Origin: Alishewanella aestuarii B11
GTDB taxonomy: Bacteria; Pseudomonadota; Gammaproteobacteria; Enterobacterales; Alteromonadaceae
Assembly: GCF_000280055.1 (NCBI RefSeq)
Contig: NZ_ALAB01000027.1
Coordinates: 1 to 64,000 of the forward strand
Reading direction: 5' to 3'
Length of the DNA: 64,000 bases
Shown here: in pieces, positions 57,971 to 64,000 of the stretch
Layout: every line of letters begins with the position of its first letter
Position numbering within the stretch: position 1 is the stretch's first letter
The notes under the pieces: model-generated
The model's database searches: none
What the model was told of the DNA's origin: nothing
Seen by the model: only the letters and a program-made list of their open reading frames with translations
Program-made: the position numbers and the translations under genes

Positions 57971-59842
57971 CTAGCGCTCAGCACCTCTTAACGCTCTGAC
58001 CTGCTGTTCCAGGTTCGCTGCGGTTACTGCAGAAGCTGCCACCGGCTCGCCAACTACCAACTTAATCTTCGACCAAAACCGCCCCTTAAACTTAAAAGCG
58101 CCGTCGCCATGATGACTAAAAAAAGAGCCCCACAGGCCTTGCAGCGCCATCGGGATCACCGGCACCGGGGTTTCGGCGACAATCCGTTCAATGCCTGTGC
58201 GGAAGGCATCGATTTCACCATCCTGAGTTAAGCGCCCTTCCGGGAAGATACAGATCAGATTGCCTTCTGATAGCTCACATCGAATTGCCGCAAAGGCTGC
58301 TTCATACATTTGTTCGTCTTGTTGCTTGCCGCAAATCGGAATGGTTTTGGCGGCTTTAAACAGCCAGTTAGCCACCGGGATCTGGTAAATCCCTTTATAC
58401 ATCACAAAGCGCACTGGCCGGCGCACTGCACCGCCAATCAACAGCGCATCAACATAGCTAACATGGTTGGCCACCAGTACCGCCGGCCCCTCCTCGGGAA
58501 TATGCTCCAGCCCCTGTGCTTTCACCCGGTACATAGTATGGCTAAGCAGATAAATCACAAACCGCAGCACAAACTCCGGCACCGTGCTGTAAACATAGAG
58601 CGCGACCACCGCATTCATAATGGCCAGGATCAGAAAATACTCTGGGATACTTAAGCCAAACCCAGCCAGAAATAACATACCCGCCAGCGCCGCAACCACC
58701 ATAAAGAGCGCGTTAAAAATATTATTGGCGGCGATCATCCTCGCCCGCTGCGCTGGCTCTGCCCGCTGCTGCAGCATCGCATACAGCGGCACAATAAAGA
58801 GCCCGCCAAAAACACCAATCAAGGTTAAATCTAAAAGTACCCACCAGCCAAAGGCAGTGGCCAAAAACTGACTCAGTGATAACAACTCCGCTGGCATAAC
58901 AGCCGGCGTACTAAAATACAGGCTGATACCAAACACCGTCAGGCCAATAGAGCCAATGGGCACCAGCCCCAGTTCAACTCTGTCGCCGGATAGACGCTCA
59001 CAAAGCATCGAACCTATGCCTACCCCAACCGAAAAGGCGACCAGCAAGGCCGTCACCACAGTATTATCACCGGCTAAATGGCTTTTGGTAAAATTCGGAA
59101 ACTGGGTCAGATAGCTGGCTCCTAAAAACCAGAACCAGCTAATTGCCATAATCGCCAGATACAGGGTACGGTTTTGATAGCTGATGTGAACAGTTTCCAG
59201 ACTTTGCCGCCAAGGCGCAAATTGAAAACGCGGACCGGCAGCGACAGCGTCTACTTCCGGGATCTGCAAGCTGGCCAGATAACCCAACACCGCAAACAAC
59301 ACCACTAAACTGCCGATCCATAGCATGGCATTGGCTACGCCGACTAATAAGCCACCAACGATAGTGCCCAACAGAATCGCGATAAAGGTCCCCATTTCAA
59401 CCCAGGCATTACCTGCCAATAGCTGTCGATCAGTTAACAACTGCGGCAAGATGGCATATTTTACCGGACCGAAAAAAGCGGATTGCCCCCCCATTAAAAA
59501 CAACAATCCGAGCAACCATAAATATTGTTCGAAGAAGAATGCAGCTGCTGCTAACAGCATCAGGCCTATTTCCAGCAATTTAAGCCAGCGGATTAGCCGG
59601 GTTTTACACACACTATCGGCAAGGGTGCCGGCGGTGGCTGAAAACAGTAAAAACGGCAGAATAAAAAGCCCGGCAGCCAGATTCATACTGACATCGACAC
59701 TCCAGGGCATAGCACTGGCCGCACTGAAGGTCAGCAGCAACATCAGCGCATTTTTAAATACATTGTCGTTAAAGGCGCCCAGCGCCTGAGTCAAAAAGAA
59801 CGGCAGAAACCGCTTGCTGCCAATGATCTGCTTTGCTGCCAT
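57971..59842 (-). CDS. MFS transporter fused to a PlsC-type acyltransferase
   Basis: This 623-residue membrane protein has an N-terminal LplT-like MFS transporter (about residues 1-400, from RFLPFFLTQALGAFNDNVFKNAL). It is followed by a PlsC-type acyltransferase with the NHxSYxD site in VANHVSYVDALLIGG and FPEGRLTQDGE. It probably imports lysophospholipids and re-acylates them. The AMP-binding acyl-ACP synthetase part found in Aas fusions is absent. ATG 59842 with GGAGG upstream is chosen over TTG 59902. Confidence 0.85.
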   Translation of the reverse strand: MAAKQIIGSKRFLPFFLTQALGAFNDNVFKNALMLLLTFSAASAMPWSVDVSMNLAAGLFILPFLLFSATAGTLADSVCKTRLIRWLKLLEIGLMLLAAAAFFFEQYLWLLGLLFLMGGQSAFFGPVKYAILPQLLTDRQLLAGNAWVEMGTFIAILLGTIVGGLLVGVANAMLWIGSLVVLFAVLGYLASLQIPEVDAVAAGPRFQFAPWRQSLETVHISYQNRTLYLAIMAISWFWFLGASYLTQFPNFTKSHLAGDNTVVTALLVAFSVGVGIGSMLCERLSGDRVELGLVPIGSIGLTVFGISLYFSTPAVMPAELLSLSQFLATAFGWWVLLDLTLIGVFGGLFIVPLYAMLQQRAEPAQRARMIAANNIFNALFMVVAALAGMLFLAGFGLSIPEYFLILAIMNAVVALYVYSTVPEFVLRFVIYLLSHTMYRVKAQGLEHIPEEGPAVLVANHVSYVDALLIGGAVRRPVRFVMYKGIYQIPVANWLFKAAKTIPICGKQQDEQMYEAAFAAIRCELSEGNLICIFPEGRLTQDGEIDAFRTGIERIVAETPVPVIPMALQGLWGSFFSHHGDGAFKFKGRFWSKIKLVVGEPVAASAVTAANLEQQVRALRGAER

Positions 59843-60031
59843 CCGTGCCTCCGCACTAGCTAATAATGATTCTTGCGCTCTAACGGTATGTTTTTTATTC
59901 AAAATACCCTATGTTATTCCGCATGGGGGCAAATGAGTAACGCCATAACACAACATGCCTCAACTGCCGCCAGATTGACAAGACGTCTGGACATCTATAT
60001 AGTGCGCTGCCATTTTGCTGAGGTTGCTCTA

Positions 60032-61357
60032 GTGAATACAACAATTAATACCGGCGCTAAGCGCTCATTACTGCCGTTGCTACTCTTTGTGCTACTGTTT
60101 TTAGGCAGTGGCCTGTATTTTCAAAGCCAGAATGTCGAGTACGCGTTTTACCAATTGCCTGGTCATGTCGCCATTCTGCCGGCATTAATCCTGGCGGTGT
60201 GGCTGCATCGCGCCCCGCTTACTCAATCTATCGACGTAATTATTAAAGGCGCCGGTAATAGCAATATTATTACCATGTGTCTGATTTACTTATTAGCCGG
60301 CGCCTTTGCCAGTGTGGCGACCGCCAGTGGTGGTGTCGATGCCGTGGTCAATGCCGGTTTAAGTATTATTCCGCCTGCTTTTATTTTGCCGGGTTTATTT
60401 ATTATTGCCGCTCTGGTTTCTACTGCGATGGGTACCTCGATGGGGACCATCGGCGCCCTGGCGCCGATAGCCGTGGGCATCGCCAATCAGGCGGAACTGA
60501 ACCCTGCGATTGTCGCTGGGGTACTGCTTAGTGGCGCTATGTTCGGAGATAACTTATCGATTATCTCAGATACCACTATTGCTGCTACCCGCACCCAGGG
60601 CGCCAATATGGCTGATAAATTTAAAGAAAATATCAAAATTGCGTTGCCTGCGGCCTTACTGACCATTCTGGCATATGGTCTGCTGACGTCGGATGCGCCG
60701 CAAATTAACACCGAAGCCTATAACTGGACGGGTATTTTGCCCTATGCCGCCATTCTGGTACTGGCAGTCTTAGGTCTCAATGTGTTTGTCGTATTGCTGC
60801 TCGGTATCGCCCTGGCTGCGCTGCAGGGTAGTCTGCTTGCCGATTATGCAATCAGCAATCTGGGTAAGGATATTGCGACTGGCTTTGCTAATGTGCAGGA
60901 GATCTTTCTGTTGGCGATGCTGGTAAGTAGCCTCAGTGAATTTATTAAACAACAAGGTGGTTTACAGTGGATTTCTAATAAAATCCAATCTATTACCGCT
61001 AAACTGCGACTTGCCGGCAATAAAGCCCAGCAACTGGCCATCGCCGCTCTGGCCTTTATCAGTAACCTCTGTATTGCCAATAATACCGTTGCCATAGTAT
61101 TAACCGGCGATGTTAGCCGCAATCTGGCGCAGCAACACCATATCAGCCCACGGCGCAGTGCCAGTTTGCTGGATATCTTTGCCTGTATCAGCCAGGGATT
61201 GGTCCCCTATGGTGCGCAGGCGTTGTTACTGGGTGCCAGTTTTGGCTTATCGCCGTGGCAGGTGATTACACACAACTACTACTGTCTGATTTTACTGCTG
61301 GTAGCCTTGGGTGTCGTGTTAGTGCGCCGGCAGCCTAGCCAGGCCGTTTCGGGCTAA
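60032..61357 (+). CDS. NhaC-type Na+/H+ antiporter family protein
   Basis: This 441-residue integral membrane protein has about 10-12 hydrophobic segments. Conserved blocks are ALVSTAMGTSMGTIGALAPIAVGIA, SGAMFGDNLSIISDTTIAATRTQGA and the later GLVPYGAQALLLGASFGLSPW. A GTG start at 60032 with TGAGGT upstream is preferred to the open frame from 59873, whose extra residues do not look like a membrane protein. It overlaps the convergent next gene by 23 bp. Confidence 0.85.
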   Translation: MNTTINTGAKRSLLPLLLFVLLFLGSGLYFQSQNVEYAFYQLPGHVAILPALILAVWLHRAPLTQSIDVIIKGAGNSNIITMCLIYLLAGAFASVATASGGVDAVVNAGLSIIPPAFILPGLFIIAALVSTAMGTSMGTIGALAPIAVGIANQAELNPAIVAGVLLSGAMFGDNLSIISDTTIAATRTQGANMADKFKENIKIALPAALLTILAYGLLTSDAPQINTEAYNWTGILPYAAILVLAVLGLNVFVVLLLGIALAALQGSLLADYAISNLGKDIATGFANVQEIFLLAMLVSSLSEFIKQQGGLQWISNKIQSITAKLRLAGNKAQQLAIAALAFISNLCIANNTVAIVLTGDVSRNLAQQHHISPRRSASLLDIFACISQGLVPYGAQALLLGASFGLSPWQVITHNYYCLILLLVALGVVLVRRQPSQAVSG

Positions 61358-62447
61358 ATTGGTGCTTACCAAACAGAGCATCACGTACAGCACAAAATGC
61401 TTTCACGCTCAGGTGCCCGAACAGGATCTGTGGCGGCATTTTCAGCCAGTGACCACGGATCAGCGCCAGTAGCGCGGCCAGCTGATCCAGATAAGTGTTT
61501 AATAACGGGTGCTGCGGACTTAACAGTCGCAGGAAGATAAAATCCAGTAGCCGTAAGCGCAGTTTTGACGGCTGGTACTGCTCGGTTTGTTGCATCACCC
61601 AGGCAGGAATTGGCGTAGCCAGTAAATAACTGGTGTAGCGGCAAGCCAGCATCAATTCAAACATAAAGCCGGTCTGCTCGGCCAGTTGCAGCAATTGCTC
61701 CCAATCTTGCTCGCTAAAGCCGGCAAATAACAAATGCAGATCGGTCAGGTCCCGAAAGCCCTTTTTGAAATCCTCGTTAAAAAACAGATGGATCAGACTA
61801 TGTAAGGTCATAGCCGGTAAGCTCAGTACCTGATAGCCGTCGGCGGTTAGGTTCAGCTGCTGCCAGAAACGGCGAATATCCGGCGCCCGGCCCGAGATGG
61901 GTGGGATCAAATTATGATGAATATCCAGAATAGTGCCGCGGCTATGATGCCGTAGCGGCGGGATCTCATGCGTCCATTTACGGTAATAATGCTGATCATA
62001 AGCACTAACCGGCTCAGGTAAAAAGCCAAATACCGACAGTCGTTGCTCTACCGCTGTAATTTGCTCTTTCGGTACTAAGATATCCAGGTCGCTGAAAGTC
62101 CGGCCTATTCCGGCAGGCAATCCTTGCTGCAAAGCATAGGCTGCGCCTTTCAGAAATACCGGTTTCACCTGCAACGGTGCCAGTAACTGCGTCAGCTCAG
62201 CTGCCTCAGCGCTGACCTGACGATATTGCTTATCGGCAATAATTTCGGCATTGCGTAAGTGATGCCGCGCGTACTGGGGCAGCTGTGTAAAGACGCCGGC
62301 CTGGCGGAATAAATAGGCGTAACGAGCCAGTTGCTGCTGCTGACGCAGCAGTCTGATCAGATGCACCCAACTATCCGCACTGAGTGTCAACGCCAGTTGC
62401 GGTTGTTGAAATAACTGTAACAACAGCTGACTAGCGCGCATCAGCAA
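61335..62447 (-). CDS. Nucleotidyltransferase family protein
   Basis: This 370-residue protein has a nucleotidyltransferase-type core: FLKGAAYALQQGLPAGIGRTFSDLDILVPKEQ carries the DxD metal site, and ILDIHHNLIPP follows. This is the type found next to HprK-related kinases and PqqD-like proteins. The start overlaps the kinase gene by 17 bp. The substrate is unknown. Confidence 0.8.
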   Translation of the reverse strand: MLMRASQLLLQLFQQPQLALTLSADSWVHLIRLLRQQQQLARYAYLFRQAGVFTQLPQYARHHLRNAEIIADKQYRQVSAEAAELTQLLAPLQVKPVFLKGAAYALQQGLPAGIGRTFSDLDILVPKEQITAVEQRLSVFGFLPEPVSAYDQHYYRKWTHEIPPLRHHSRGTILDIHHNLIPPISGRAPDIRRFWQQLNLTADGYQVLSLPAMTLHSLIHLFFNEDFKKGFRDLTDLHLLFAGFSEQDWEQLLQLAEQTGFMFELMLACRYTSYLLATPIPAWVMQQTEQYQPSKLRLRLLDFIFLRLLSPQHPLLNTYLDQLAALLALIRGHWLKMPPQILFGHLSVKAFCAVRDALFGKHQFSPKRPG

Positions 62448-63300
62448 GTACCTCTTGCTCTAAAAACGCGGCCACTGCTTTTAAATCGTTGTACTGCACC
62501 TCGAAGGCCGGCACCTGTTCAATAATAGCGGTCAGGGTGGCAAAGCCCTCCTGACCAATCACACCAAAGTTAAAGGCATTTCGCGCCAGCTGCATAAAGG
62601 CCTGAGTCTGATCGAGGCTATAAATATCCAGGTTGGTGTCAGCCTGATAACTCGGAAAAACCACGGCTACAATTTCAGCTTGTTGCAAAGCGCCTTGCCA
62701 GCTGGCAGCAGGCGGCGACAGGTGCACCACATCACCCTTGTGGGTGTCGGTAGCAATGCTGGAAAACACCCCTGTCGGGAACCAGCTTTTAGCCAGCGCA
62801 ATGGAGCGGTTTTTCAGGCAGATTGGCCGGACAAAGGGTTGCACCTTATTACTAAACGGCAGGATCAGCGCCATTTCATCGGATAATAAACGCCAGCCGT
62901 TAAAGGCAAGATAGGCTGTCAGGGTACTTTTACCTGAGCCCGGTGGTGCAGGAAACAAAATGGCTTTATCCCCTTTGGCCAGTACCGCTGAGTGGATAAT
63001 GACATACTGCATTTCGTGCGCGGCAATGCACCAATTCATCCCCCATTCCAACATCGCATAACCTTGCTGCAATTGTAACGGCTGGAACGGTTCCTGCGTA
63101 TCGGCAAAAAAACGCGCCTGTGGTTTAAATAAACGACGAATTCCCTGGCCTTTAGTAACCGTTAAAGAGTAATCAATAAGAGATTCGTTGTGCCGAATAG
63201 AGTCCGGATACATCTTGCACAAATTTCCGGCTACAAGTGGAAGGTCCGTTATAATTTCAAAATTAAAAGGAGCTAGCGTCAAACGGGCCCGAAACTGCAT
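62431..63300 (-). CDS. HprK-related kinase A
   Basis: This 289-residue kinase has a P-loop in FPAPPGSGKSTLTAYLAF (about residues 119-136) and LLSDEMALIL downstream, similar to the HPr kinase/phosphorylase fold but without an HPr partner in view. The N-terminal half is beta-rich. It probably phosphorylates or otherwise modifies a small peptide or protein. It overlaps genes on both sides (22 bp and 17 bp), a tightly coupled cluster. Confidence 0.82.
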   Translation of the reverse strand: MQFRARLTLAPFNFEIITDLPLVAGNLCKMYPDSIRHNESLIDYSLTVTKGQGIRRLFKPQARFFADTQEPFQPLQLQQGYAMLEWGMNWCIAAHEMQYVIIHSAVLAKGDKAILFPAPPGSGKSTLTAYLAFNGWRLLSDEMALILPFSNKVQPFVRPICLKNRSIALAKSWFPTGVFSSIATDTHKGDVVHLSPPAASWQGALQQAEIVAVVFPSYQADTNLDIYSLDQTQAFMQLARNAFNFGVIGQEGFATLTAIIEQVPAFEVQYNDLKAVAAFLEQEVLADAR

Positions 63301-63509
63301 TTAGATTCCACGATTTTATATTTGGCTGAGGATAGCAGGTGCTTAAGACGGGAAGATTCAGACAGAGAAAAATGTTTATCAAGCTCATTTTTCTCTATCC
63401 AGTTAAACAACGTATTTTTAGTGATACCGATAGCAAGCGTTTCACCGCTCAAACAGTCAAAAAGTACAATGCCTGAGCCGTCAGCAAATTCGTGAATAAT
63501 TAAGGTCAA
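63279..63509 (-). CDS. PqqD-like small protein of the HPr-rel-A cluster
   Basis: This 76-residue protein resembles a PqqD/RRE-type peptide-binding domain: EFADGSGIVLFDCLSGETLAIGITKNTLFNWIEKN. Such domains bind leader peptides of ribosomally made, modified peptides. It overlaps the kinase by 22 bp and starts 2 bp after the upstream gene ends. This is a family inference; no precursor peptide has been identified here. Confidence 0.75.
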   Translation of the reverse strand: MTLIIHEFADGSGIVLFDCLSGETLAIGITKNTLFNWIEKNELDKHFSLSESSRLKHLLSSAKYKIVESKCSFGPV

Positions 63510-63511
63510 TT

Positions 63512-64000
63512 TTATGCTTGCAGTGACTGACTAAACAATTGTTGTAATTCTAATCCAAATTGTCCACCATGGCGCAATCCCATATTGTACAAGTAAATAG
63601 CGAAGTCTCGGTCAGTTAAAAAGGTGGCAGAACTACCTATAATTGGAAAGTGAATACCAAATTTTCCGTGGTTAATTGCATTAAGGTACAGTGCTGCCAT
63701 AAAACGGTTAACCTGATTATCACCGTGACACCAAGTGTTATTTACAGTAACAACATCACTTATAGTAATGTTTTGCATAGATTTTTTTCGTCTTTTTAAT
63801 TGTCTTTCTTCAATAGTGGGCAGCGGGGGGCCTGAAAAAATACTGCTGAAAGTTACATTATCATAGCCAAAACCACTACTGGCTTGACTTCCTCGGCCCG
63901 GATTGCCAAAGAAACCAGAGGATTTCAGCCTAATCGGCTCACTATTGGTAAAATTAGAGCCATGGCCAGAGGCCACGATAGACTGGGTCAAACCACCACT
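63512..64000 (-). CDS. Hypothetical protein of the HPr-rel-A cluster (cut by the window)
   Basis: The frame is open to the right edge, so the true start lies outside. The visible part is about 163 residues: a glycine/serine-rich N-terminal stretch (SGHGSNFTNSEPIRLKSSGFFGNPGRGSQASSGFG), a basic segment (EERQLKRRKKSM), then a compact domain (VTVNNTWCHGDNQVNRFMAALYLNAINHG). I recognise no family. Its spacing from the PqqD-like gene suggests one operon; it might be the substrate. Confidence 0.6.
   Translation of the reverse strand, partial: SGGLTQSIVASGHGSNFTNSEPIRLKSSGFFGNPGRGSQASSGFGYDNVTFSSIFSGPPLPTIEERQLKRRKKSMQNITISDVVTVNNTWCHGDNQVNRFMAALYLNAINHGKFGIHFPIIGSSATFLTDRDFAIYLYNMGLRHGGQFGLELQQLFSQSLQA

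Overview
The window comes from a gammaproteobacterium of the Alteromonadales/Chromatiales type. The Rheinheimera, Alishewanella and Arsukibacterium group fits best, but this is inferred from gene order and protein similarity recalled from memory, not from a search. The housekeeping backbone reads right to left as dapB-carA-carB-greA, then yhbY/rlmE-ftsH-folP-glmM-tpiA-secG-tRNA-Leu-tRNA-fMet-rimP-nusA-infB-rbfA-truB-rpsO-pnp-nlpI. This order is widely conserved in gammaproteobacteria.

Three accessory blocks interrupt the backbone. (1) Positions 1-12276 hold a Tn7-like transposition module (tnsA, tnsB, tnsC, tniQ; 5460-9908). Beside it is a cargo operon of a cytoplasmic histidine kinase, a receiver-domain protein and an unknown protein. 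Two identical, inverted ISAs1-family copies (931-2174 and 2899-4142), each with a perfect 10-bp target duplication, have broken the kinase and receiver genes. A DUF2971-like gene and a third, different ISAs1 copy follow, ending at the start codon of a PilZ gene. (2) An IS4/IS50-like element (27604-29084) sits in the loop of a hairpin between ftsH and folP. (3) About 18 kb lies between the convergent genes yhbY and greA: a SpoIIAA-like protein, radD, a FIST protein, tRNA-Gly, a complete type I-F CRISPR-Cas locus, an alpha/beta hydrolase and an ECF sigma factor.

The type I-F locus has cas1, a cas2-3 fusion, a small unknown gene, csy1, csy2, csy3 and cas6f, all on the minus strand, followed by an array of 42 identical repeats plus one degenerate terminal repeat. 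The most notable observation is in the gap between cas2-3 and the csy operon. On the plus strand there is a two-repeat mini-CRISPR (43658-43728) with a 14-nt spacer. The spacer matches a site in the csy promoter region at 13 of 14 positions; the site has a correct 5'-CC PAM, and the single mismatch is at position 12, which type I complexes tolerate. This looks like a crRNA-like regulator that directs the Csy complex to repress its own operon.

The right end (56710-64000) carries yqhD, a fused transporter/acyltransferase, an NhaC-type antiporter and an HprK-related kinase/PqqD-like/nucleotidyltransferase cluster that runs off the window. Other small-scale structures are tandem repeats containing the 3' end of tRNA-fMet, two spacers that encode the same peptide with only synonymous differences, a heptamer repeat over the yqhD stop codon, and an intergenic palindromic repeat between carA and carB.
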